The notes under the pieces were generated by a model. It searched no databases and had not been told where the DNA came from. It was given only the letters and a program-made list of their open reading frames with translations. From Ditylenchus dipsaci (taxonomy: Eukaryota; Nematoda; Chromadorea; Rhabditida; Anguinidae), in contig SADC01001329.1 in NCBI GenBank assembly GCA_004194705.1, forward strand, positions 372,001 through 436,000: a stretch of 64,000 nt of DNA, read 5' to 3'. Positions 42,901 through 52,149 of this stretch are shown here, piece after piece; the first letter of the stretch is position 1, and each line of letters opens with the position of its first letter. The position numbers and the translations under genes are program-made.

Positions 42901-43090
42901 CCGGTATACAAAACCACTTATCACGAAGATAATTATATGCAAAATATAATTTTTGCGAGTTCTTCATAATTCGAATTACGATTGTGCGAGTTGTCAAAAA
43001 ATCGAGTTACCATTTCGCCAATTCTTCGCTATTTGAAATATACGTTTTTCAAATCCACATTTTGCGAATAGTACACTTTGCCAGTAATAA
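39960..43090 (+). mobile_element. MULE-type transposon with FLYWCH transposase
   Basis: Subterminal blocks at the left ('CGAAGAACTCGCACAAAAAG', 'TAATTCGAATTTGG', 'CTGGCAAAATGTTCG') reappear inverted and diverged at the right ('GCGAGTTCTTCATAATTCG', 'TACACTTTGCCAG'). The exact tips and a target duplication were not found. It encodes the transposase at 40252-42476. Confidence 0.65.
40252..42476 (+). CDS. MULE transposase with N-terminal FLYWCH-type finger
   Basis: The product starts with an acidic 'MDHSSDEEINVFGDSSDDD' segment and then a FLYWCH-like finger ('TFYCRVPKCQKKVW', 'STRGHNHDGD'), with one frame change in between near 40620-40660. The MULE catalytic part follows in several short exons: 'SIAGDGTFYSRPVGWRQVYA' (first Asp), 'LHVMTDYEPAIRLAVFKHFG' (second Asp), 'VNHLSCYFHF' and then 'FPIRIWNHNSSLM', 'TTSVLESWHRTINAELRKRR'. 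The exon from 41810 onward is open if the acceptor TTTTAG at 41804-41809 is used. The tail ends 'NALVPYDKPELQDQRIN'. AATAAA lies at 42543. Apart from the finger frameshift the reading frame survives, so this may be a young or recently active copy; exon edges are partly inferred. Confidence 0.75.
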
Positions 43091-43279
43091 ATGTTCTACT
43101 CATTATACAGCCAAATACTTTCAGCTTAAATTTAAAAAATTTGATGATCAATTCATTTGAGATAAATATAGATAATTTAGAAACTTTACCGTTATACAGC
43201 CGAAAATACGAAAAATCAGAAATTTTCCAAATAGCCAAGCATTTAGGGCAAATAGGATTATTTGCCCTAATATGTTAAA

Positions 43280-43690
43280 ACAGGGATGGAACTAAAATTT
43301 TCCAAAAAAAAAAGTACTTTTTTGACTATTCTTGAAGAATCCTTTCATTTTATTCCATGTTTACTGCCATTTTTATGCGAATCGAAAAAGATTTTGACGT
43401 AAAAGCAGGGATGGGAACCGTACTTTTTTTTAAAGATTTGTACTTTTTGGGACTCCAAATCTTTTTTATTTTTGAAAATTGTAGTCAAAATATTTTTTTT
43501 TCGCTTCAAAATCGCAGTAAGTACTGGATTAAATCACTTTTTTCTTCAAAAGTAATCAAAATGTATTTAAATATACTTTTAAAAACAATTTCATTTCCAT
43601 CCCTGCGTAAAAGTCTAAAAATAAAAAAGATCTTGGGTCCTAAAAAAGTACAAATCTTTTCAAAAAGTACGATGTCCATCCCTGTGTTAA
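43280..43690. repeat. Foldback with CAGGGATGGA ends
   Basis: Left 'CAGGGATGGAACTAAAATTT' and inverted 'AAAAGTACGATGTCCATCCC' at the right; an inner stem 'GGGATGGGAACCG/TTCATTTCCATCCC' sits between. A similar element lies at 58805-59015 ('CAGGGCTTCGAATG'). Non-coding. Confidence 0.6.
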
Positions 43691-44586
43691 AACAATTGAA
43701 AATGATCAGAGGTGTGCAACGCGATCCAAGCTAGATTTCAAGGAAGTATTTTTTCTGCCTGAGTCAGGCATGTGTATTGGGCGACCCCAGAAGTAATTTA
43801 GCCTTCTGAGTTTGCAGAAAAATATGCAATTTCATAAAAGTCATAGCCAAGTGATAACAATATTAGGTAGCCGTGTGATTATAGTTTCTAACGGCGTATC
43901 ATTTGCTAAAACATATTCGCAAAATTTAGCGCAAAACGTTAAAGTACAGGGTGCTTCAACTTTTATACCCACATTTATTTTGTCAGTAACTTTTAAAATT
44001 TGCATCCAAATTTTTTGTACGATTACTCATTCGAAAGTAGTGAGTTGACCGTTTTGTTTATAAAAAAGTTTAGTTCATTACGTCAATTTTTTGTCGAGTT
44101 ATGGGCACTTTTATGATATCTCCCTTTCCTATGGTTTTTGAAATTTAAAATTTGCATTGGTATGCAGGGGGACCCCTTCATTGGCCAAAAGTGACTGTGT
44201 AGACGGATATTGGTCGTTATGGTATCGTTGAGTATTTCTTCTTTGAGGAAAACGTCAATGTCGAGAAATATTTGGCCTTGATCCGAAATCAAGTGATTCC
44301 TTCACTCCAGAAATGGCCTAATTTCGACCAACTTTTTCATTTCTCAATGAAGTGATAATTTTTTCAAATGCCCATAACTCGACAAAAAGTTGACGTAACG
44401 AGCTAAATTTTTTAATGGCCTGTTTACATACTGAGAGTGGGAGTGAGAGTGAGAGTAAGTTGTCATTGTGAACACCCTTACTCTCACTCTCAGTATGTGA
44501 ACAGGCCATAAAACAAAATGGTAAACTCAGGGCTCTCTAATAAGTAGTCGTAAAAATAATTTAGGCACATTTAAAAAAAAATTATA

Positions 44587-44978
44587 CAGTCGAACCTGGA
44601 TAAACGGACACCCCACGGGACCGACGAAAGGTGTCCGTTTATCGGGGTGTCCGTTTATCAGGGGTTTATGTCTATTAATTTTTTTAAACAAAAAATAACA
44701 ACAGTAATCACATTACCGAATCAAATACTAGTGTATTCATCATAAAGAAGTCTTTTTCAAACTAATACATAACATTAAACCACTTTAAATAAATTGGAGA
44801 GCTGACTCTAAGATTTATTGTTCTGTCGCTCCTGTTAAAAGACTTCGTCCAGAGCATCGCTGAGTTTGAAAATGGCGGGATTGGCGTAGTTCTTCTTTAC
44901 GTAGGTGACTTTATTGGACGGGACTGGGCGTAAGGGGGGTGCCCGTTTATTGGGTGTCCGTTTATCCAGGTTTGACTG
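44587..44978. mobile_element. pogo-type MITE (CAGTCGAACCTGGATAAACG) with a transposase relic
   Basis: TA-flanked, with ends CAGTCGAACCTGGATAAACG and 'CGTTTATCCAGGTTTGACTG'-type inverse. Unlike its relatives it keeps a minus-strand piece of coding sequence (44835-44924) homologous to the C-terminus of the pogo protein at 46102-46703. Confidence 0.85.
44835..44924 (-). pseudogene. Relic of a pogo transposase C-terminus
   Basis: The open stretch reads 'VTYVKKNYANPAIFKLSDAL' then 'DEVF' and stops. It aligns with 'VRQYVEKNFANPQLLRQSDA', 'LDEAF' of the protein at 46102-46703. This ties the MITE family to pogo/Tigger-like transposases with a different but related sequence. Confidence 0.8.
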
Positions 44979-45486
44979 TATTCAAAAGAAATGTGGGTGA
45001 AAAAGTTGAAGCACTCTGTATTAAGCAAACCGCAAAACTAATTTGATTCATACTTTTACCTCGTTGTGCTACATTTTGCAAAAATGTTGCAACAAATGAT
45101 ACGCCGTTAGAAAATAGAGTCGCAAAGCTATCGGATAGTGTTATTATTGTTAACATATTTACCTCTTTGATTAAAAGAAAAAGAGACGGCACTTTTCAGC
45201 TAAAAGGCGGCATTTTTCAGTTCCGACCATTGTTTTCATTACTACTCATTTAGTGCTTAGGTACAGGGTAGAGCGTACACTAAAGCCTTGTATCCAATGA
45301 CTGAGAGTAATTCTCATGTTTTTAACGCAGGAAGGGCTCTACATTTTTTCATCATTGAATTTTTGTTCTTTTGGTCACATTTTTTAGCTAAGATTCAGGG
45401 CTACCCAATGAACTTTTTTCCGGCTACAAATCTCTGTAAAAGTTTTGATAAAAATGCGATACAGTCGAACCTCGATAGTAGATACC

Positions 45487-45747
45487 ATGGCCCTATTAGA
45501 CTTTAGGGGACAACATTTTTTGCCTTGGTCCCTCCTGTTGTTTTTTGTTAAAAATTACCTTGGTCCCCGTGTTGTTTTGAAGGTGATCATGGTCAAGGTG
45601 ATCATGTCAACCATAATCAGCATTATCACCATAATCAGAGTATCAATATAACTATAATGGACAAGGGGGACCAAGGTATTTTTTAACAAAAAACAACAGG
45701 GGGGACCAAGGCAAAAAATGTTGCCCCCTAAAGTCTAATAGAGCCCA
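45487..45747. mobile_element. Foldback MITE nested in the pogo element
   Basis: Ends 'GGCCCTATTAGACTTTAGGG' and inverse 'CCCTAAAGTCTAATAG'; the next motif is 'TTGCCTTGGTCCC'. The centre holds 'GGTGATCATGG' and 'ATAATCAG' repeats. It interrupts the pogo left arm, giving three nested layers in this locus. Confidence 0.75.
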
Positions 45748-46101
45748 GTCGAATCTCGATAGTAGATACCCCCGATAATAGATACCCTTCGATAGTAGAT
45801 ACCCTTAGCGCATATTTGGTTGGTTTCACTTAAAATAAGGCAAATCATACCCCCAATAGTAGATACCCCTTATAATAGATACCCCTCGATAATAGATACC
45901 CTCTGACTCTTACACTGACCTTTATTTTGCCCTCGATAATAGATACCTCTAACACTCAAGTCTAAATGGAAAGCCATCTCTTTTTCAAAGTGTAATTTTG
46001 GAAATTGTTTGTTCAGATGTGCCTATTTTTTAAATTGGCGCTTATGTTTGGCTCGAAATCTCGCGATATTATTTAAATTCGTTAGTTCATTCAGATACCC
46101 A

Positions 46102-46703
46102 ATGGATACTTCGCAAAGAAAAAGAAAGATAGATTTGGCGACGAAAAGGGCAATTATCGAAGGATTCAGCGAGGGCAAAAGCTACAAAGTGCTGTCAGAA
46201 GAATTCGGGCTAAAGAAAGCATCAGTGCAAAGTATCATCCAAAACAAGACAGCAATTCTCGGAGCAATTGACGGTGGGACAGAAGCAAAGAGGGCTCGGC
46301 TAAAAGCAGGTCGGCACGAAAATTTGGAGCAAGCACTCGTTCAATGGCTGAAGCAAACCCGAGCTCAGAATGTTCCTGTTGGAGGTGATATTTTGATGGT
46401 GAGAATTATTGGTTTTTGCGTTGTCAGTCTTTGGATGAACTCGCTGTAGACGTTTCAACGACTGAAGGAAATCAATCCGCTGCAGATATTGATGTGGACA
46501 GCGACGTTGAAATGGAAGAAGCGCCCATCACTCGTCTAGAGGCTCAGCGTGCATTGAAATTGGTCCGTCAATACGTGGAAAAGAATTTTGCGAATCCCCA
46601 GCTCCTCCGTCAGAGCGACGCCTTGGATGAAGCTTTCTGGCAGCATGGTCAAAAGAAAAGGAAGCAGAGCTCTCTCAGTGATTTCTTCAAGCCGCTAACC
46701 TAA
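46102..46703 (+). CDS. Core-less pogo protein: CENP-B-type HTH plus PIP-box C-terminus, 190 aa
   Basis: Exon 1 (46102-46398) starts MDTSQRKRKIDLATKRAIIE and has the psq/CENP-B helix-turn-helix: 'GFSEGKSYKVLSEEFGLKKA' and 'SVQSIIQNKTAIL', then the start of a second helix-turn-helix ('ENLEQALVQWLKQTRAQNVP'). Exon 2 (46428-46703) is joined in phase by a 29-nt GT-AG intron. It is acidic ('DVDSDVEMEEAP'), then 'ALKLVRQYVEKNFANPQLLR' and ends 'QKKRKQSSLSDFFKPLT'. QSSLSDFF fits the PCNA-binding PIP box (Q-x-x-L-x-x-F-F), which is known at the C-terminus of Drosophila pogo transposase. The whole DDE nuclease is absent, yet both ends stay in frame, so a short DNA-binding protein could be made. An AATAAA follows at 46741. 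Confidence 0.85.
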
Positions 46704-47169
46704 TTCTTGTTTAATCGCAGTTATTATTCTTCGTTAGTTGAATAAAGTATCACTGTTGGGTTAGCATTTAAACCGATTCCACTTTACCCTCGATAATGGA
46801 TACTTCTGACCCAAAATTTGGTTGTCTACCTCTCGATAGTAGATACCCCCGATAATAGATACCCCTCGATAGTAGATACCCACTAGCCCGGTCCCGAGGG
46901 GTATCTACTATCGAGGTTCGACTGTACTCTTATTCTGCTTTTCACTCTAATGACTGAAAGGCAGAGTGAAAAGCAGAGTGAGAGTAAACGCATCTTTATT
47001 AATTTTTTTTAAAGATTTGTGGCTGACAAAAATATCATCGTGTAGCCCTGAATCTTAGCTACAAAATGACACCAACAGAACAATTTTTTATGAAAAAAAG
47101 TTTACAGCCTTTCCCGTGTTTAAAAACATGAGATTTACTCTCAGTCATTGGAAACAGGGCTCAAGGCGG

Positions 47170-48184
47170 ACTCTAAAATGTTTCCGAACTATGAATAAGT
47201 AAAAGAAGTTTGAGTCTGTCGTAAGATTATGGGTATTTCGGGGATCGCATTTGGTAACGAGAACTTCGGGGCCGTAATTTTGATGTTCAGAACTTTAGGG
47301 CAACAACTTTGGAAGCTAAAATATATAGAACTAGGGACCACAGGCGCCTATCGGCGATTAGGTTGCCATCCTGATGGTTAAGACGTATCCACGTGGTACG
47401 GGCCTTATTCTGGTGGTTAGGGTACTTTACTTGTGGTTTCGGGGTACCCACGTAATTGGGTTACTCATCTTGGTGGTTCGGCTACCATCTTGGTGGTTGA
47501 GATGTATCCACGTGGTTCCACCCTGTTTTGGTAATTTGGTCTACCCACTCATCTGGCATAACTTCCCACTTCTCTGTCATACCTACCGACTTCTGCAGCA
47601 TACCTGCTGGTTCTCCTGACATATCCACCCACTCCCTTTCGCAACACTTTTTTCAACAAAAAAAAACTTTATTTCTGTCAACAAAATCGTGCTAAGCTTG
47701 CTCACAAACTACTTTAAATTCAAACTTGACTGTATACTTTTAAATTCCTCTCGAAACAAAAAAAATTCAAACTAAAATTTTCCTGATCCCGATTTTATGA
47801 CTTCGTAAGGGCACGACTTCATTAAGGCACATGCCCCTCTTAAAACTCGTATTTTTCGACTCTCTTTTTTTTTAACGAAAGCTGATATTCTGAGGAACAT
47901 GTTAAATTTGGCGACAAAATGACTTTACCGTCTTTAATCTATATTGTGACCTCGAACGTCAAAAAATCATGATTCTCCGTCCCAAATACCATGACTTCAT
48001 TCATGATAATAGGCAGATACCCCTCTTAAAACGCATATTTTCGGACGCTCTTTTTTTAAACGAAAGCTGACATTCTGGGAAATACTAATGGTGTTAGTGA
48101 CAAAACATTTTTTAACCTCTACGACCCATTCTGGCCTCCGAAGTAAAAAAAGCGTTAACCACCCACTCACGCACACATGCCAAA
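47170..48184. other. No gene seen; GGTGGTT and CTTCATTC-like low-order repeats
   Basis: 47330-47640 has loosely repeated 'GTGGTTCGG' and 'CATACC' phrases; 47790-48150 has two related 'GCCCCTCTTAAAACTCGTAT' blocks. No domain or exon structure was recognised. Confidence 0.5.
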
Positions 48185-48955
48185 TACTACCTGGTGTAAC
48201 AAAAGTTCCCGGACAACTTTTGAGCTCACTTTTTAAAATAAAAATTTAACGATGAGAAAATTCCAAAAAGTAGATTTTGTAGCCCTGCATCTTCTCTTTT
48301 AAATGGCATATTGCTTTCAGCTTGACTATTTTGGATAAGTCACCATTTGGCTCCAAACACTTGTCAGGTCATTTTGAGAAGTTAACCAGCGTTTTCATCA
48401 CTTTAACTGGTCAAATGTTTCATTGAATTTCTAGCGTCACTACAAAATTTTTTCACCTTCTTGTAGCGCAGCTCTCTAAAAATCAGTGTTGAGATATGGC
48501 CTTTTGGAAAAAATCAATTTCTTGAAAAAATGACCAAAATGAAAGCTTTTGCCAATTTTTCGGATTTTGGTCATTTTTTCAAGAAATTGATTTTTTCCAA
48601 AAGGCCATATCTCAACACTTAGATATTCAAAAATTACTCTGTAATATGTGTTTTGTAGCTCTTGAGCTGCGGTACAAGAAGGTGAAAATTTTTTGTAGTG
48701 ACGCTCAAAATTCAATGAAACATTTGACCAGTTAAAGTGATGAAAACGCTGGTTAACTTCTCAAAATGACCTGACAATTGTTTGGAACCAAATGGTGACT
48801 TATCCAAAATAGTCAAGCTGAAAGCAATATGCCATTTAAAAGAGAAGATGCACGGCTACAAAATCTATTTTTTGGAATTTTCTCATCGTTAAATTTTTAT
48901 TTTAAAAAGTGAGCTCAAAAGTTGTCCGGGAACTTTTGTTACACCAGGTATATAA
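48185..48955. mobile_element. Intact 770-bp foldback element
   Basis: Ends 'ACCTGGTGTAACAAAAGTTC' and inverse 'TTTTGTTACACCAGGT'. The arms match through 'TTTTGAGCTCACTTTTTAAA', 'GTAGCCCTGCATCTTCTC' and 'AAAAGGCCATATCTCAACAC'. The partial relative at 1-868 shares the same order of blocks. Non-coding. Confidence 0.85.
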
Positions 48956-49152
48956 GATTTTATAGTTTCGAATAAAATTGTTTCAACGGTTATATACTAT
49001 TGCTGTTCTCGATTGATATATCGTATCGAAAATATCGGTTGTTCGGTCCTTATCTGGATTTCCGACTGTTCGCTATCCCTAACCCTAACTATTTGTAAAA
49101 GTGTGTGTGAGAAAAAGTAATTAAATAGTTTTATTTTAAAAAACATTGGTAG

Positions 49153-49158
49153 TTTATT
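49153..49158 (-). terminator. Polyadenylation signal AATAAA of the tripeptide-repeat gene
   Basis: AATAAA about 70 bases beyond the stop codon at 49229 on the minus strand. Confidence 0.6.
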
Positions 49159-49228
49159 TTTTCTTTATAAGTCTGCAAGCACTAATAAAGTATGCGCACT
49201 AAGACTAGCATTAATTGTCAACCAGTGA

Positions 49229-50181
49229 TTAATAAGCTTTAGTTGCAGGAGTAGCTGCAGTAGCCCGAGTTGCAGGTGTTGCTACAGTAGCTGGGGTGGC
49301 TTTGGTTGCAGGCGTAGCCGGAGTAGCTTTGGTTGCTGGAGTGGCTTTAGTTGCTGTTGTGGCCTTAGTAGCTGGAGTCGCTGGAGTTGCAGGGGTGGCT
49401 CGAGTGGCTGGAGTGGCTGGTGTAGCGGCTGTAGCTGGAGTAGCTGCAGTTGCAAGGGCGGCTGGAGTGGCTGGGGTCACTGCAGTAGCTGGGGTAGCTG
49501 GAGTAGCTTTGGTTGCTGGAGTAGCTGGAGTGGCTTTGGTGGCAGGCGTAGCGGCAGTAGCTTTAGTTGCTGGTGTTGCTAATGTTGCTAGTGTAGGCAA
49601 AGTGACATTCGGTGGTAGAACACCTCCACAAGCAATCAGATCCTCATAGGCCTGTTTGAGTGCCTTGATCAAAACAACAAGCTCTAAAATTAGTTAAATA
49701 TTAAAAGACTTACTGAAAAGTAATTCAAACCATAAAATAGGCTAAATGGTCGAGTACATCCAATTAGTGGAACTGAAGCTCCTTTGATAATTAATTCTTC
49801 GATTTTGCAAATCAGGTACTTGATAAGATTTATCAATTCATAAACTCTCGTTGATGGGGTTACTGGTGTTGCTGGGGTGGCTGGGGTGGCTGGGGTAGCT
49901 GGTGTTGCAGGAGTTGCTGCGGTAGCCGGAGTAGCAGCAGTAGCTGCAGTTGCCGGGGTGGCGACAGTAGCTAGAGTTGCAGCGGTAGCTGGGGTGGCTG
50001 GAGTAGCAGCACTGGCTGGGGTCGCTGCGGTGGCTGGGGTAGCTTCAGTCGCTGGTGTAGCGGCAGTGGCTGGAGTAGCTGCGGTAGCCGGGGTTGCTGC
50101 AGTGGCTGGGAGAGCCAAAGCAGAAAGGAATGAACCTGTGACTACAAGAAGAACACAACCCACAACAACTCGGCAGAACAT
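49229..50181 (-). CDS. Secreted (Thr-X-Ala)n repeat protein, antifreeze-glycoprotein-like, 306 aa
   Basis: Exon 1 is 50181-49714 and exon 2 is 49681-49229; the intron is 32 nt (GTAAGT...AG) and the join keeps phase. Residues 1-23 (MFCRVVVGCVLLVVTGSFLS, then ALA) form a clear signal peptide. Residues 25-109 and 187-304 are two arms in which Thr recurs every third residue, as in 'ATAATPATAATPATAATPAT', so (Thr-Pro/Ala-Ala)n. The second arm adds Lys and Arg at the X position ('ATPATKATPATKATP'). Between them lies an unrelated block of about 75 residues with three Cys and two amphipathic stretches ('YELINLIKYLICKIEELI', 'LVVLIKALKQAYEDLI'); an N-glycosylation site 'NVT' follows at 181. Fish antifreeze glycoproteins are Thr-Ala/Pro-Ala repeats with sugar on each Thr; a mucin-like coat protein is the main alternative. 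The start is the only upstream Met, 53 bases from a TATA box. Confidence 0.9.
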
Positions 50182-50233
50182 TATGGTTTAGAAAGAGAGA
50201 CTTGAAACTTATTTCAAACTCCATTTCCAGAGG

Positions 50234-50240
50234 CTTTATA
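50234..50240 (-). promoter_or_regulatory. TATA box of the tripeptide-repeat gene
   Basis: TATAAAG on the minus strand, 53 bases upstream of the start codon at 50181, leaving room for a leader of about 25 bases. It is the clearest core promoter in the window and fits a highly expressed secreted-protein gene. Confidence 0.65.
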
Positions 50241-50571
50241 CTAGTTTTCAGTGCTCAAAAGACAATAAAAGAACTTTGGTTTTGAAATTAACATTTAATA
50301 ACTTCATCATCCTTCGAAAAATCAGAATTAATTCCTAGACTACTTTGTTATGCACGAAATGCTGACACAGTCTGTAAGGCTGGCCCGAAAACTGTGTTTA
50401 ACTTTTTTTTATTCACAGGATAAGACAAAGAAGTATCTAGATCAGGGTTCCGATACCGAAATTTGGGTGGTCAATTACTATTAAAATGACAATAAAAACT
50501 GAGGTTTCTTCGAAAGCCTTGTAAATAATTTATTTACATTAATTTTTCCCGTAGTTTTCGGCATTTCTATA

Positions 50572-51007
50572 CAGTCGAAGCTCGATATAACGACCAACCC
50601 CCCCCCCCCAAAGTTCGTTCCCACCCGGGGTCCGACATTTTTTTACCTCTATTTTTGAAAAATTTTACCGAATCTTATTCGTCAGTCTAATCAGAAAAAT
50701 CGCAAAGATTGCGATTTCACCGGTCATTTTTGTAAATGGCAACAGTTTTGCCAAAAAGACCCGCGCCGCTCGATATAGCGAACGCCTTTTTTGAAAATAG
50801 TGGCTCGTTGTATCGAGCGGCGCGGGTCTTTTCGGCAAAACTGTTGCCATGTACAAAAACGACCGGTAAAATCGAAATCTTTGCGATTTTTTGCACTGGA
50901 CTACCCAAAGACATCTGGCAAACAATTTGAAAAATCAGGGTAAAAAAAGTGTTGGACCCAAGGTGGGAACGAACTTTTGGGGGGTTCGTTATATCGAGCG
51001 TCGACTG
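50572..51007. mobile_element. pogo-type MITE (CAGTCGAAGCTCGATATAAC)
   Basis: TA-flanked, with ends CAGTCGAAGCTCGATATAACG and an inverse finishing 'GCGTCGACTG'. It shares 'AGTTCGTTCCCACC' and 'GGGTCCGACA' with the 376-810 family. Confidence 0.85.
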
Positions 51008-51009
51008 TA

Positions 51010-51656
51010 CCCTATTTTTTCTAATCAATCGCATGATGTTATTTTTTGCTTGAGTTTATGCTCAGAGTAAGCCGTTGTACATAATAATGGATACAAATAT
51101 GTTTTTCACTTTTTCGTAGATTGAAACTCTGGCTTAGTATAAGGCTTTCAATCTCGTTCCTAAAGGGGGGGGGTTAACACTTGAACGGTTGAGCAGCACT
51201 TTTGTGTATTTTCGAACAGTTTTTCATGCTAATTCCGAATCTGTAAACAGATTTTGATAATTCGAGGGATACGACGGATAAATTTCCTTTTCAAGTTGTG
51301 ACGCCAAAAGTCGCGTGATCCATGTTCGATATGCATTTTCCTCTGTGATATTGAAACCCCTTGTTAATGCATTATAGCTTGTTTGAAAGCTTAGAAAATT
51401 AGCTTTTCAACGACATATTGCTTTGACATTTAAAACAATAAAATTTAAGATTTTTTTAAGAAGAAACAGTGGCTGGAATGCAATACTACGCACTGTCTGT
51501 AAATGGCCCCAAACTATGTTTTTTCAACGTTTTGGCACCTGAAACATGTAGAAAACATATTTTTAGGGCAGGCCGACCATTTTTGAAAATTTTTTGTTGA
51601 TCAAAATTTGACTTTTTGCCTTGGGGGACCAAGGCAAATCACTTGGAGAGGGTACT
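51010..51656. other. No gene seen
   Basis: A/T-rich sequence with a G-run at 51165. A 'CCTTGGGGGACCAAGGC' palindrome at about 51618-51634 resembles centres of other foldbacks. No exon or domain was recognised. Confidence 0.5.
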
Positions 51657-51968
51657 TACCGTATTTCCTCTAATTAGTCGGCCCCTCCTAATCAGCCAGT
51701 CCCCTCTGACTAACGAAGTTATTAATATTATTAACAATAACTTTGTTAATAACAAAGTTCATTATTAACGATAACTTTGTTATTAACAAAGTTATAGTCA
51801 ATTATGGACTTTGTTATTTTCCTGTTAAAGAATTTTACTAAAAATTTGATAAAAAAGATGTCGAAAATATAAGGCGGCCCCTTTAATTAGCCGGCCCCCT
51901 CTAATAAGGCGGCCCCCTGGAGGGGATCCAAAAAATAAGCCGGCCGGCTAATTAGAGGAAATACGGTA
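51657..51968. mobile_element. MITE with TACCGTATTTCCTCTAATTAG ends
   Basis: Ends TACCGTATTTCCTCTAATTA and inverse. The centre is a compound palindrome of 'AATAACTTTGTTATTAAC' units. Relatives: 57082-57331 (TACCGTATTTCCTGTAATAAG), probably 54807-55046, and lone ends near 22285, 55978 and 61990. Confidence 0.75.
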
Positions 51969-52149
51969 GTTGTCTTATTATTCACTTTTACCTTGTTTTT
52001 TTACTTGAAATTGGCAACAAGAGTCTCTAATGCATGTATTATCAAGTCTTGCTGGTAATCATGTCTAAGCTAAGTGAGTGCGCGCATCTCTAACCCATCA
52101 AGCCCTTCAGGGTTGATGGGTTCGGGGTTTTTTTTACAAATTGTTTTCA

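Larger units (their letters stand above)
43820..45175. repeat. Large foldback enclosing a pogo-type MITE
   Basis: 'GCGTATCATTTGCTAAAACA' near 43890 and 'CAAATGATACGCCGTTAGAA' near 45090 are inverted, as are 'GGTGCTTCAACTTTTATACC' and 'GAAAAAGTTGAAGCACTCTG'. It encloses a smaller stem at 44385-44510 made of 'GAGAGTGAGAGT' and the MITE at 44587-44978. Confidence 0.6.
45462..46924 (+). mobile_element. pogo-type transposon (CAGTCGAACCTCGATAGTAG) lacking the DDE domain
   Basis: Perfect tips CAGTCGAACCTCGATAGTAG and inverse between TA dinucleotides. Subterminal repeats 'GATAGTAGATACCCC' flank both sides. It contains one transcription unit (46102-46703, AATAAA at 46741) and near its left tip a second, nested foldback at 45487-45747. 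Confidence 0.88.
45278..47165. repeat. Outer foldback enclosing the pogo element
   Basis: 'CCAATGACTGAGAGTAATTC' at the left and 'ACTCTCAGTCATTGG' at the right, plus 'TAGCTAAGATTCAGGGCTAC' and 'GTAGCCCTGAATCTTAGCTA', are inverted. The pogo element at 45462-46924 lies wholly inside. Confidence 0.75.

Noticed and set aside
49296..50191. Plus-strand open frames reading (Val-Ala-Gly)n repeats opposite the tripeptide gene
   Set aside because: They are the reverse reading of the Thr-Pro-Ala codons. They have no signal peptide, splice logic or promoter, whereas the minus strand has TATA, signal peptide, in-phase intron and AATAAA.
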